This document shows positions 41,708 to 53,610 of a DNA stretch of 64,000 nt, piece after piece. Position numbers and translations under genes: made by a program. The stretch lies in NCBI GenBank assembly GCA_012932865.1, contig SAXG01000058.1, positions 194,308 to 258,307 on the forward strand, in the 5' to 3' direction. The first letter of the stretch is position 1. Each line of letters opens with the position of its first letter. The notes under the pieces are model-generated. The model searched no databases, was not told where the DNA came from, and saw nothing but the letters and a program-made list of their open reading frames with translations. This DNA is from Amylostereum areolatum. Taxonomy: Eukaryota; Basidiomycota; Agaricomycetes; Russulales; Stereaceae.

Positions 41708-43850
41708 ATGGAGCTCCCAAACGCACCAGTCTTCCTCTCATTTGACGGTAAACCAATCACCCCCCGAGACGACACACCACTCCCCTACCCTTGGTCCAAC
41801 GCTGTCACTGTCAACTGCCTCGTCCCCGTCCAGAAACTCTGCAAGAAGGACCCATGGACTGCACACGGTCTCAACTTCCGCATCTTCGAGTGAAGGTGGC
41901 ATAAGGATCATGGTACGGTTGTCCTCGCCCTCTACACCCGGATCACTATGTGCATCAACGTAGATCTTGAATACCTCGAATTCACCCTCCACGCCCCCAC
42001 CTACCACACCTACCTCATCTAGAATGCTCCCAACCCAATCCTCCAGACAAGCTTCACCTCCATCTCCCAGTTTAATTGCTGGACCCCGGAATCTACCCCG
42101 CCACCAGTCCTCCGCCCCACCATCAAGGGTAAGACCCTTTGTCACCGCCATCACGAACACAAGATCTGCCAGGCAGTAAAAGCCGGCTACCTCACCCAGC
42201 AACTCCTCAGTGGTTGCCCCGTTGCGGCCAACTTCTTCTAGAACCATCGCTTCCCAACCCTTCACCCATCCCCCCATGCCCGAGTTCCCCCCGGGTATCT
42301 TCCGTGACTATTGTCCGCACGAGTACTCCATCCTCACCTCCCTAGACACCAAGAGACCAGTACATTGGGCCCACAACCCTCCCGAAGAAAGCAGACAAGA
42401 CTGGTACTTTCAAGGAGGCAACTATCTCACAGACGAAGACTTTAATCTTGCAACCAATGTCCTTACCACCTTCCTCGACCCACCTGCATCCTCTTCCCCA
42501 CCGCCCTGCCGATCCACCGTCCTCCCCCCCCCCAGGGGATTCAAGTTCGACAGCGTCACCAGGACGTGGTACACATATCAACGGAACCGGCAAGGAACAC
42601 CAGGGCGCACAGTAGTTGAGTGGCAACCCTCTAGTGCAAACCCTGTTCAGGATCTCTGGTTTTGGAGACACAACCAGGAACTCATCATGCCCCTCGACTT
42701 CCAAGTCGCGCGTGAAGTCCAAATCGAGCTTGACGAAGCTGAAGAACATCGCAAGGAACTCCGACGCCAACAAGCAGAAGCTTTCACCTGATCCCTCGAC
42801 ATTGCCCTCCCCGCTGACAAAATGTCTGATGAAGAAACCAAACCCTCGACCGCCTCCAAGCGTGAGATCGGCCCCAAGCCAAAGCCTTTCAAAGGCGATA
42901 GACGAGATACCCTCCGGTTCTCCCTCGAGCTCCGCATGTTCCTGCGCGTTGACAAAGATATTTACGCCATAGATGACGCAAAGATGATGCTCCTCCTCAG
43001 CCTGATAGAGGGAGACACAGCAAACTCCTGGGCCATGCACCGCCGCATGGAGCTCTTTGCCGACGAGGACAAGAAGGAAGAAGCCGAGGACTCTGGCAAA
43101 ACACCTCCAAAGCTCCATTACAGCACCTACAAGGAGCTTTCGGATAGGTTTGGTCGAGACTTCATACCCATCGAACCAAAGATGGAGGCCCAGCGTAAGA
43201 TCAACGAGCTCACGATGACTACTCGGGATGTCACTGACTTCATCACCAAGTTCGAGCTGCTGGCAATCATGACGGAATATGACGAAGAAGCGCTGATCCA
43301 CTTCTTCAAGAAAGGACTGCAGCACGACCTTGGCAAGCAGGTGGGCCGATCATATCTATTCCCCACCAACCTTGCAGAGTGGAAGGAGCACGCCCGCCGC
43401 ATCAACCACCAGTGGCTCGAAGAGAACCCGGTGAGGAAGAGCAGTCAGTCCAAGGGGGCTGTCGTGCTCACCTCAAACGGTTTGGCCAACGACTCCTCGT
43501 CACGCCGGGTCGGCGCCTTCACCAACACCTCGACCCGCCCTGCAAAGCTAACGGACGACAAACGTGCAAAGATGATGCGCGAAGGCAAGTGCTTCATGTG
43601 TCAACAGGCCGGTCATGTCTCTCGCGACTGCCCCAACCGCGACTCGAGCGCGCGACGGGTGGGCGCAGTAGAGACTGGGTCCAAGGCCCCTCCCCTGCCG
43701 ACAAACACGGCTCCATCCACTGCGAAAGCGACCCCCGACCCGTCCAAGACCATCGCGGCAATTACCCGCCAGATGAAGGATCTGGACGTGGAAGGTAAGG
43801 AACAGGCAGTGGCACTATTGAAGGATATCCTGGAGTCACAGGATTTTTGA
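41708..43850 (+). pseudogene. gag: Gag polyprotein of G2
   Basis: ATG 41708 (MELPNAPVFLSFDGKPITP). Stops at 41891, about 42019 and 42238, a frame change near 42290, then an open part (FKFDSVTRTWYTYQRN ... RRQQAEAFT) ending in TGA 42789. From 42822 (MSDEETKPS) 342 codons are open, ending with the zinc knuckle CFMCQQAGHVSRDC (about 43594-43635). In G1 the codon matching TGA 42789 is CGA, so the two parts were one protein of roughly 700 residues. Capsid-forming role inferred from position and the knuckle. Confidence 0.8.
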
Positions 43851-45669
43851 AATGCCCCCCAGTCGCGTTGTCTGGCGGAGGCAAAGGACTTATATCCTCG
43901 GCATCTTACAATCACTTCTCTGTACTATCATCTATGACTTCATGTGAGCAATCATATCCATCGTGTGTGCACCTCTCTACTGTCACGAAGAACAGGCAAA
44001 CACCCTCGATAATGCTCAGAGTCAAGATGATTGGGCGAGCAACAGACCGACAAATTGATGCAGACGCACTGCTTGACAGCGGTGCAGAAGGAATCATCAT
44101 CAATTGAAGCTTTTCTCAACGCAAGAAGCTGACCACAAGAAAACTAGAAAACCCGTTCCCCATGCGTAACGTGGATGGCACCGAGAACATTATGGGCTGG
44201 GTACGTGACATGACGACCCAGCAAATCCAGATATACTCGCAAGACTCAAAGGCATACCATGAGGAAGAAGCTGAGTTCTTCATCACCGACATTGGTGATC
44301 ACGATATGATCCTTGGAACAGACTGGCTCAATGAGCATAACCCCACCATAGACTGGCAGCAAGATCGCGTTGATGTGCTCCGCTGCCCTCCCTCCTGCAT
44401 CCTCTCTGAACCGACAGTGACAAACCTTACCACAAAACCGCGAAAGCCATTGTTGACCCGATCACAGCGAAAGGTTCAAGCTGGCGAAGCCCCTAAAGTG
44501 CCTCGAGTCCCGGACGACCCCTTCCCAGAACCAACATATGTCTCCTGGGCCCCGATCCCTATGTATGTCATCCCTGCGCACAGGGTTAAAGGTGTTTGCA
44601 TCCGCACATTCCATCGCTCACTTCTACCTGCCCGGCTTTTTACTGAGGACGACAATGAACGATCCATGGTCTTCCGAGACTGGGAGATCAATGGCCTACG
44701 TTGTGCTGGGATCCTCCCTGAAACTGACAGCCCCAACCCAGAGGCAGTGCCAATCCGTGCAGGCTTCACCAAGGCGCAAGAACTTGCAGAGCACTCGAAG
44801 GAAAATGCGCGCCCGCAAACCTTCGAAGACTTGATTCCCCCTCCATACCGTGACTTTGCACCTGTATTTGACAAGAAAACCTCTGAACGACTACCCGACC
44901 AACAACCATGGGATCATGCCATCGACATGAAGGACGGCTTTGAACCCAAGCCCTGCAAGATCTATCCGCTCTCCCCCTCCGAGCAGATCGAGCTCGATAC
45001 CTTCCTCGACAACCACCTGAAGAAGGGCTATATCCGCCCGTCGAAGTCACCTCAGGCAAGTCTGTTCTTCTTTGTCAAAAAGAAGGATGGGAAGCTGCGG
45101 CCTGTACAGGACTATCGAGAGCTGAACAAGGGTACCGTCAAGAACGAGTATCCCTTGCCGCTGATCTCAGAAATTGTCGACCACCTCAAAGGTGTAAAGA
45201 TCTTCTCCAAGATGGACGTCCACTGGGGATACAACAATGTCCGCATCAAGGAAGGCAATGAGTGGAAGGCTGTATTCAAGACAAATTGTGGCCTCTTTGA
45301 ACCTATGGTGATGTTTTTCGGGCTTATGAACTCCCCCGTGATGTTCCAGGCAATAATGAACAAATTTTTCAAGGAGCTCATCGACTCAGGCAAGGTCATC
45401 ATATACATGGACGACATCCTCGTATTCACTTGAACTATGGAAGAACATCACGTCATAGTGCGACAGGTTCTCCAATGCCTACAAGACAATGACCTGTTCC
45501 TTAAGCCGGAGAAATGTGTCTTCGAGCAGGACTCCTTTGAATACCTGGGACTCATTATCTCACACGACAAGATTGCCATGGACCCTGTCAAGGTAGCTGG
45601 TATCTAGGACTGGCCGACACCCCAGACGGTCAAGAACATACAATCCTTCCTCGGGTTTGGTAATTTCTA
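43847..45669 (+). pseudogene. pol: Protease and reverse transcriptase of G2
   Basis: Protease DSGAEG at about 44073, with TGA soon after (44104). RT open from 44162 to TGA 45431: FVKKKDGKLRPVQDYRELN, MDVHWGYNN, catalytic IIYMDDILVF. In-frame continuation after the stop (EEHHVIVRQVLQ, EYLGLIISHDKIAMDP) meets another stop (TAG 45606) and reaches GFGNFY, where the TIR element interrupts. Confidence 0.88.
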
Positions 45670-47703
45670 CATCAGAAAAACTCTGAGTACTTGACAGGGC
45701 CTTGGGGTCCTTGGGCAAGGCCCCCAAGGCCCCAAGCTCCAAGTAACATGCGCCTTGCCCAAGCCGGGTCCGTTCCTTGGCCAAGGGCCCCAAGTACATT
45801 TTGTACTTAGGGGTGACCTTGGTAAGTAGTTCTCAAGGTCATAAAGGCCATTGCCCAGGACCCTCAAGCTAGAGTTAAATGCTCAAGGGCATGGTCAAGT
45901 GGCTTCATGTACTGCAAGGAACTCCCAAGGTATATTCAAGTGATTGTGTGCACACAAATTAGGGGTAGAAAAGCATATAATAATTAATCAAATTCTAGAC
46001 ATGGGGTACACTATGAGATATGGGTACAGCTACGGGTGACTAGCAACTACAGTCACACATGCGTGGACAGCGCGGTGGCGGGCAATGGGAGCGGGGGCGC
46101 AGTCGTTGAAAGCGATGCAAGCATGATAGCGTGAGTGTTGAAGCGATGGGGAATGCTGAGCGCGATGCGGGTGCGGTCGGTGAGCGTGATGGGGACGCGT
46201 GGGATGACGTAATAAATCCGTACATGTTTCGGGCGTGGCTGTTGAGCGCGACGGGCGTGTGGGTACTGGGCGAGCGGTGGCTGTTGAGAATGACGACAGA
46301 GCCTGTGTTGGGGGGCGCAACTGTTGAGTGTGACGAGGTGACAAAGGTTGAAGTGACAAGGAGGTGGGCATTGGGGCGGGAATGAGGGCGTTGGGACTGA
46401 CAAGGGTGTCCGAGTTGGGGGCGCAGGCGTTGAGCGCAACAGGGTGTTCGTGTCGGGGGCGCAGGGTGAGCACAAGGGGGACCGGGGAAACCGGCGTTGA
46501 GTGCGATGGCGTTGGAGGCGTTGGGGATGACGAAGACGTCTGTGTTGCCGGTGAGCAATGACAAAGGAGGGTGACGAGGGAGTCCGTGTTGCGGGCGTGA
46601 ACGTCGAGCGTGATGTGTGCGTGTTGTAGCACCACAGGCACGAGTATTGAGCGCGACGGGAGTACTCGTGTCGTAGGCACAAGCGTTGAGGCGACTGAGG
46701 CGCGGTCGTTGAGCGCGGGAGGGATGTGGACGTTCCGAGTGTTGGGGACGCGGGGATGAAGCGCGATGGGGTGTGGAAGTTGGGGAGACGGACGTTGATG
46801 TCGGAGCTGGCAAAGACGTGAGCGATGAGGCGACGGGAGTGTGCGCGTTGGTGGTGTGCGCGTTGGAGACGACGAACGCACCTGTCATGGGGGAGCGGTC
46901 GCAGGTGAGTGTGGTGAGGGCGTCCGTGTTGCGGGCGCGAGCGTTGAGGGTGTTGAGGTTGAGGACGAGAGCGGAGGTATTTGAGGACAGGGCGCAGGCA
47001 TGATGAGGACGTTGAAAGCGAGTGTAAGGGCATTGGGGGCACGGCGGCGGAGGCGTTGAGGGTGTGATGTGGCGGCAGGGTCGAGGATGACGGTGGAGGT
47101 GGAGACGAGGCGACGGCGGGGGTGGAGATGAGGCGACGGCGGGGGTGGAGACGAGGCGACGGCGGGAGCGAGACGAGACCCGAGGACGATGGTGGGGTTG
47201 ATGACGTGGCAGTAGCGACGAGGACTTGATGAAGAAGGGAGTGAAGTGACTGAAGGCGGTGGAGGTGGTGACAACGGCGACGACAGCGTCGACGGCGGAC
47301 GGCGGCGACAGATGGCGACGACGACGCACCCAGTGGCCAACGACAACGATCGAGGTCGTGGTCGAAGGCAAGGAGAGGAAGGACGACGCGGCGGCGAGAT
47401 CAACGAAAATTATACCTCACGTGACCATTCGTGTCGTCAACCCGCTAAGTCGCGAGAAGTCGCGACTTAGCATCTGTCGAGACTTGTATGGCACAAAACT
47501 CAAGTCTCTTGTAAGGCATCGACTAAATCTGCAAGGGCCCAAGTAGACTACTAAAATTCCAAGGTCAATTCCAAGCTATATTGATTTCACCAAGGCTGCA
47601 AGTCAATTTATTCCAAGGCCAAGCTCTTCTAAGGCAAATCTCCAAGGCCAAGGTACTTGCTCCAAGTCCAAGTACACCTCAAGTACTCAGAGTTTTGCTG
47701 ATG
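45670..47703 (+). mobile_element. Non-autonomous TIR element T1 nested in G2
   Basis: 2034 bp. Ends are inverted repeats CATCAG(A/C)AAAACTCTGAGTACTTGA, 25 of 26 matching. Target duplication TA (or TAC if one terminal C was lost), judged against the uninterrupted G1 sequence. The ends are rich in CTTGG/CCAAGG words. The interior (46.0-47.4 kb) is GC-rich low-complexity sequence with a 24-bp minisatellite (three units near 47095-47165). The long frames there are compositional and show no transposase. Its two ends are homologous to the two ends of T2 (53611-59256). Confidence 0.85.
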
Positions 47704-48240
47704 TACCGACACTTCATCAAGGACTTCTTCAAAATTGCGCGACCTCTATTTGACCTGACAAAGAAGGACTGCACATGGAATTGGTCGGCGGAATGCCAGA
47801 CGGCATTTAACGCACTTAAAGCTGTGTTCACCTCCTCCCCTGTCTTAGTTATGCCTGATCCAAGGAAACCCTACCTCGTTGAGGTTGACACCTCAGACTT
47901 TGCCACTGGGGGCATCCTTTCGCAGAAAGGCAATGACAGTCACTGGCACCCAGTGGCGTATCTCTCCAAGGCCCTCTCGGAACCTGAACGGAACTATGAC
48001 ATCTACGACAAGGAACTGCTAGCGATCATTCGTGCACTTGAAGCGTGGCGCCACTATCTCGATGGAGCCCCTGACACTGTTGAAATCTGGACAGATCACA
48101 AGAACCTGGAGCACTTCAAGACAGCGCAGAAGCTGAGCCGCCGACAGGCACGTTGGGCTTTATTCCTCACTCGATTCAATTTTTTGCTTGTTCACAAACC
48201 AGGAGTATCCCATCGCCCAGACCCAATGTCTCAACGATCC
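47704..48240 (+). pseudogene. pol: RNase H part of G2 Pol, right of the insertion
   Basis: Continues exactly where 45669 stops: RHFIKDFFKIARPLFDLTKK, then EVDTSDFATGGILSQ, YDKELLAIIRALEAWRHYL, WTDHKNLEHFKTAQK and HRPDPMSQ. The active-site Asp, Glu and Asp of RNase H are present. Separated from the reverse transcriptase by T1. Confidence 0.9.
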
Positions 48241-49915
48241 AAGCACAAGTATGGTGTTGAAAACGACAACAAGGAGCGCGTCCTGCTCGACCCCAAGTAC
48301 TTCCAGGTACGCGCAACAAGGCCAGGAGCAGTAACCTCCCTTGGTAATGTTGAACTCCGATGATGTATCCGCGACTGCAAAACCAAGGACATCGAGGTCG
48401 TTCAAGCCCTGGACACCATCTTACAAAACGGACCACATACACTCGTCAAGAACCTCCAGGAATGGAACTACAAAGAAGGCCTAGTCCTGTTCAGAGGAAA
48501 GGTATATGTCCCTGCAGACAACGAGTTGCGACACAACATTGTCAAAATGTACCATGAATCACCCCTAGCTGGACACCCCAGCCGCTTCAAGACCTATGAA
48601 CTTGTGAGTCGTGAATATTGGTGGCCTGGCATGTCTGTCTTTGTCCACGACTTCGTAGCAGGATGCGCAACCTGCCAGTCGACGAAGACGTAGAGCAGCC
48701 GACCCCACGTTGACATGATCCCGAACAAAGTACCCAATCGACCATTTGGCATTATCTCTACCGACTTCATTGTCGAGCTTCCTGACTGCGAAGGCTATAA
48801 TGCCATCAATGTTGTGGTCGATTGCCTCACCAAGATGGTGGTTACCACCCCATGTACAACGAAGATCACCAGCGATGGCACGGCCGACATTCTCTTCAAC
48901 AAGGTATACCAACACTACGGCTTAGCAGACAAGATCATCTCAGATTGTGGACCCCAATTTGCTAGACAGGTGATGCGTGCACATAACGAGAAGCTCGGGA
49001 TCAAGTCTGCCCTCAGCACAGCGTATCACCCACAGACAGACGGTTGGACCGAACGCGAGAACCAGAACCTAGAGCAGTTCCTGCGAGTATTCTGCAACTA
49101 CCGTCAAGACGACTGGGTGAAGTGGCTACATTTCTTGGAGTTTTCTCACAACTCTCGCACCCATGCAGCTACTGGAAAGGCCCCCTTCGAAGTCCTCTAC
49201 GGCTTCCTCCCCAAAATGTACCCATCCGTAAACTTGTCCTCAAAAGTCCCTGCAGTTGAAGAACACCTCCGTCAACTTGAAGAAGTCTGACAGGAGATCA
49301 AGGCCAGCCTTGCCCTCACATCCGACTTAATGAAGCACTACAATGGCGACACGATCAGCAAATCGACACTGTTCGCCATCGGAGACAAGGTTTGGCTTGA
49401 AGGCAAAAACCTGAAGACAACGAGGCCAAAAGCTAAGCTTGCTGCCAAACGATTCGGACCCTTCAAGATCGTTGATGTCATTAGCCCAGTGAACTACCAC
49501 CTGAAGCTGCTAAAGACATGGAGAATCTACCCAGTCTTCCATGCTTCGCTGCTCACCGCATACAAGGAGACAATGACACATGGTCCAAACTATGAACAAT
49601 CGCCACCCGATTTCATTGATGACGAAGAAGAATACGACGTTGAAGACATCATCGACTCAAAGCCGACCCGCAACAAGAAAGGCATACAATACCTCGTCAA
49701 GTGGGCAGGCTATTCTGACTCAGAGAATACCTGGCTCCCTGGCTCCTCGCTTTCAAAGGTCATCGATATGATTGATACCTTTCACAAGTGCCATCCAAAT
49801 GCGCTCCGCCCTGCGCGTTCCCTTGGCATTTCCTTCAATGATTTTCTTGCATCCACCCTTGCAGATAATATTGCACTCCAGGTGAAAGCGCATCTTAAAG
49901 GGGGGGTGATATCAT
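48241..49915 (+). pseudogene. pol: Integrase and chromodomain of G2
   Basis: Stop at 48361 and TAG at 48691, then an open core 48715-49290: STDFIVELPDCEG (Asp), ISDCGPQFARQ (Asp), ERENQNLEQFLRVF (Glu), FEVLYGFLPKMYPS. TGA 49288 follows. The C-terminal region (WLEGKNLKTTRPKAKLAAKR, FGPFKIVDVISPVNYHLKLL) and the chromodomain (KGIQYLVKWAGYSDSENTWL, about 49678-49740) are open from 49330 to the LTR. Stops exclude function. Confidence 0.88.
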
Positions 49916-50328
49916 GGATCGCTCCTTTTCTCTCTTCGTTTGCAGACCTTGTACACACAAGGTGTCACGGCACATGACTTTCCTCTGCATCACATACTCT
50001 GATGACATCACTGCCCGGACTTCCGAGCGGAACTCTGTCCCCTTATCTATGACATCATTGCTCCGGACTTCCGTCCTCCGCCCCATGACTCCTTTCCTAT
50101 TGTCTCCCCCTGCTCACACCACTATCACATCACATCACACCATCGCTCCCACTTGTATATAAGGACAGTGTTTCTCTTCCCTTTCCCTTAGACATCTCGT
50201 CGTACGGTACTGTAGCCTGTGTTGCACTACCCTAGGCCTGACACTCTTGAATCTATTTGTTCTCTCTCACTCCTCCCATCGTCGCGACTTAGGCAGTTCT
50301 ATCGGTCTCATAAACTGTGTTTCTGACA
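49910..50328 (+). repeat. 3' LTR of G2
   Basis: 419 bp, first bases changed to TATCATGG (family TGTCACGG), ends TTTCTGACA. It differs from the 5' LTR at many sites, so the insertion is old. The self-primer motif is lost: TTAGACATCTCG lacks the TGTCC present in the other LTRs. Confidence 0.92.
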
Positions 50329-50700
50329 GGCATCCATCATCACCTGCGGGTCCACCGCAATTGGGATACCCTGCAAAGCTTCGTGGAGAGCTCTCTGGGG
50401 TGTGGGCCAGCGTGTAGAGTGTCCACATGAATGCGGACAACAATGTTTCGTGGCCGGCGGCGAGCAGCGTAGTCGGAGCTTGGTGTTGGATTCAAAGGCG
50501 CTGTCAGGGGAATCAAGAGTGTTGAAGGCATAGCCAAAGGCTGGAGGTACGAGGAGATAGATTAAGAGGGTAGCAAAGTAGGGGAAAGTGGAGAAATATA
50601 CCGGCGTCACCTATGACATCAAGAGAAGTGCGGGCGAGCCAAGGGAGGATGTCAATGCCAACACCCGGAGGGGGAGGAGGAAAGGCTTCTTCTGCTCGCT
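50329..50700 (-). pseudogene. Cytochrome P450 remnant next to G2
   Basis: On the minus strand: GVGIDILPWLARTSLDVIG (about 50665-50610, helix-F/G region style), PPAFGYAFNTLDSPDSAFE (about 50550-50490), then after a frame change LLAAGHETLLSAFMWTLYTLAH (about 50465-50400). The last is the P450 I-helix with the oxygen-binding (A/G)GxE(T) motif. The piece ends at the LTR of G2, and the haem-binding Cys region is missing. Fungal P450s of this type oxidise diverse small molecules; this copy is dead. Confidence 0.7.
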
Positions 50701-51662
50701 GCTTGGAGATGATAGGGGTAGGGGGTGGGGAGGTTTGATGGACAGGATCGAGGGATCAGAGTAAGCGAAAGGAGCTGACAGGAGAATGGAGAGTTCTTGG
50801 AGAAGAAGGGGGTGTTGTGAGATGTAGAAGCAGGGCCGGGGATTACGATTCCTTTAGGAACGTTTATTATGTCATCTTTTTCCTTCCCATCCGCGCACGA
50901 TTTGTGACGCTGAGATGGGCTAGGTTAGGGTTACATCAATACAATTTGTCCTTCAATCATTTGTACACTCTCATACAACACCGACTACACTTTTCACTAA
51001 AGCTCTACACAAAATATGTACGACCGTCGGTAAGATGAGCTGCACGGTTATTTCATCCTCTATCCTGTACACCTCCTTCATCATTTAAACACAAACTGAG
51101 CAGACAATAACGGTCTTGTTATGCCAACATGACATCTCTTTACTTCGGCTTATTTTTAAACAACCTATATAAATCTCGTCCAAGACGATTCTACCCTCAA
51201 ACAATGCTTCCGGCAGCTGCCGCATTTTGCTCAAGGTCTTCCTCTTCCTCCTCCTCCCGCACACTCTATCAACATGTGTTGAGTCCATCTTTCTTTCTTT
51301 TTTCTTTCTTCTTCCTCCTTCTCCTCTTGTCCCCTATCCCTGGGCATGGTACCCGATGCACGCAATCCACTACAAGGCGCGTACACGCCAGGCCTACGTG
51401 CTCGCGCGTCGCGCAAGCAGCGTCGGTCGGGCGTGAAGCCAAGGGGTGCGCGGGCACGCACGTCGAGGGCGAGGGGGTGCGCGGCGCGAGTGCGGGCGCA
51501 TGTGCGTGTGTCCGTGCATGCGTCGAGGGCAGGCGTTGCGGGCAGGCATACGGTCCGGTGTTGCGGGTATTGCAGGCATTGCGGGCGTTGCGGGCGTGCG
51601 GGCGTGCGGGCGGTCGTGAGTGGCGGGCGGGTGTGCGTGGCGGGCGTGTGGGCATGGCGGGC
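50701..51662. other. No supported gene
   Basis: Short frames only. Cys/Arg-rich or Pro-rich frames beyond 51.2 kb reflect GC-rich repeats. Confidence 0.4.
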
Positions 51663-51762
51663 GAGCGTGGCGGGCGGACGTGTGAGCGGGCGTGGCGGGC
51701 GGACGTGTGAGCGGGCATGGCGGGCGGACGTGTGAGCGGGCGTGGCGGGCGGACGTGTGAGC
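51663..51762. repeat. 25-bp minisatellite, four units
   Basis: Unit GGGCGTGGCGGGCGGACGTG plus TGAGC, four nearly perfect copies. Surrounding sequence is a degenerate GGGCG-rich continuation. Confidence 0.85.
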
Positions 51763-52770
51763 AGGTGTGGCATGCAGGCGTGGATTGCATGCACGCGCGT
51801 TGCAGGCAGGCGTGCGGGCGGGCAAGCGGGCGGGTGAGCAAGCAGGCGTGGCGGGCGGGCGGGCGGGCGGGCAGGCACGTGGTGGGAGGCGGGCGTGGCG
51901 GGCAGATGGAGGGGGAGAGGCGCGGAGGGGGGAGAAAAACTGGGAGATGAAGCTGGAGCGCGCCTCGTGCGCTGACACTCCAAAGGGAGTCTTGAACACG
52001 GGGAATTGGCCTAGAAGGTGGTGGCGGCTACATTGAGGGATAGGAGGCGTTGTTGGACATGTGCAGGACTGACAGAAGGGGGGGCCCGGGGAGTGAGAGT
52101 GGGGTGACGTGGTAGTACAGCAAAAACGTACCTGGGCGACGGCGGCGGCTAAAGCGGTCAAGGCACGTGGGGTTGGCGGCGGCGGCGGGGACGGCGAGAA
52201 CAGCGGTGATGGCAGCGAAGTCGGCAAAGACGAAGACAGCGGCGCAGCGACGTCGCGACACGTTGGCGTCGAAAATGCGCTGTTGAGCGCGTGGTTGGCA
52301 TTGAGGGCGGTGGCATCGTCGTTGAGGGTGTCGTTGGACGCGGGGGTGGACGGCGGCATGGCGGCGTGGCGGCAGGGGGATGGTGGAAGAGAGAAAAAAA
52401 GAGAGCTGGCACGCCTTCCCAATTGGGAAGGCGTCTCGGCAGTTCCCGAGTCTCGGCACTTGCCGAGACTTGAACTCATCGACAGCGTGCACAGCTCTCC
52501 CTCGTCCTCCGATAAGGGTTAAACATATTAGATAAGGTATAGTACATAGATAAGGTATAGTACATATATACAATGCTAGATATGAATTATCTAAGTGTTC
52601 TCCGCATTGGGAGCAATGTAATATGCAATTTGAGTGATGATATGAAGATCAGTGCCCAAGATCGACTGGTCACATAAACCGTCCTCCATTTTCGATGCCT
52701 GTGAACGGGTCAATACTGTACATTCAAGTCACACTCCTCAATGTTGGTGCTGGAGAATCCGGTCCCGGGT
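51763..52770. other. GC-rich repeat-like region without a supported gene
   Basis: Long overlapping frames on both strands are compositional. Contains a perfect 24-bp palindrome (52411-52434), a hairpin (52449-52470) and a doubled GATAAGGTATAGTACATA motif (52532-52568). Confidence 0.4.
52411..52470. repeat. Perfect palindrome and adjacent hairpin
   Basis: ACGCCTTCCC|AATT|GGGAAGGCGT is a perfect 24-bp palindrome at 52411-52434. AGTCTCGGC ACTT GCCGAGACT at 52449-52470 is a 9-bp stem with a 4-base loop. No element end could be assigned. Confidence 0.8.
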
Positions 52771-52965
52771 GAGCACTTGCGCGCTCCTGCACCCCAACAC
52801 AAATGGCGTGAGCGCTTGCGCACTCCTACACTCCAACACAAATGGTGTGAGCGCTTGCGCGCTCCCGCACCCCAACACAAATGGCGCGAGTGCTTGCATG
52901 CTCCTGCACTGCAACACAAATGGCGTGAGTGCTTGCGCACTCCTGCACTCCAATGCAAATGGCGT
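52771..52965 (+). repeat. 39-bp tandem repeat, five units
   Basis: Five diverged copies of a unit built on GAGCGCTTGCGCACTCCTGC, CACCCCAACACAAATGGCGT. 39 is a multiple of three, so both strands stay open through it. Not evidence for a protein. Confidence 0.85.
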
Positions 52966-53270
52966 GAGCATTGAACTCTGCCTACAAAAATGTGAACACC
53001 TGGGTTTAAAGAATTCACACTCTGCCTACAAAAGACTTGAATGCTAGGGTGCAAAAGATTTGACCTTGAGACCTAAAAATGCGAGGACCTGTACTGCCAT
53101 GCTTGCAATGGCACACTCCAGAATTTGACCTCTGCCTACAAAAGACTTGAACACCCAGGTTCAAAAAATTTGACCTTGGGGACGGAAAATGTGAGGAACT
53201 TCGAACAGAAAAATGTGAGGAATCATACTGCCATGCTCGCAATGGCCTACTCCCCACCAAGTTCTACAGG
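52966..53270. repeat. About 120-bp diverged direct repeat
   Basis: CTCTGCCTACAAAAGACTTG recurs near 53019 and 53129, each followed by a related TTTGACCTTG(A/G)G and TGCGAGGA/TGTGAGGA stretch; a further partial copy begins near 52976. Confidence 0.6.
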
Positions 53271-53610
53271 AATGAGGAGCAGATCACAAAGCTGGGAGGC
53301 TTTTTCCCAAAAGACGGGGAGCAAGGACTTGATGTAGGTCGGTGTGACTTGTTGCAGACCAATGAAGGAGAAAAGGGAGTGTGGGGAGATGGTGCAATGC
53401 AGGCCATGACACAATGTGCAAAATTTCACCAAGTTGAGTCATACTTTTGGTGGGCCTGCCAAAAGGCAAAAAGTTGACGAGTCTGCCCAGGCGGTAGACA
53501 AGTGACCCCTTTTCCTGCTCTGACTGTCTCTCCAACTCTTAGTAAGCAGCACCGAGTGTCTGGTAGGGTCACATGTCACCGCCTGGATTGAGGCTAACCG
53601 AGTATTAAGC
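53271..53610. other. No supported gene
   Basis: Left flank of T2. Nothing recognised. Confidence 0.4.

Larger units (their letters stand above)
41202..50328 (+). mobile_element. Chromovirus G2, decayed, carrying a nested TIR element
   Basis: Two LTRs (41202-41623 and 49910-50328), self-primer site, gag, protease, RT, RNase H, integrase, chromodomain, polypurine tract (AAAGGGGGGG at 49898). The RT-RNase H junction is split by a 2.0 kb insertion (45670-47703). Stops in gag, RT and elsewhere make it inactive. The flanks ACTGC (left) and GGCAT (right) differ; the left is a Plavaka remnant and the right a P450 remnant. Confidence 0.95.

Noticed and set aside
46040..47371. 443-residue minus-strand frame inside T1, with overlapping frames of 329 and 283 residues
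   Set aside because: GC-rich, repeat-built sequence open in several frames at once; His/Pro/Ser/Arg composition and no motif. Treated as compositional.
52411..52470. Helitron 3' end (hairpin)
   Set aside because: The hairpins are not followed by a CTRR terminus and no TC start was found.
51129..52573. Long frames on both strands rich in Arg, Ala, His and Pro
   Set aside because: They lie on minisatellite and GGGCG-rich DNA, overlap each other in all frames and show no domain.
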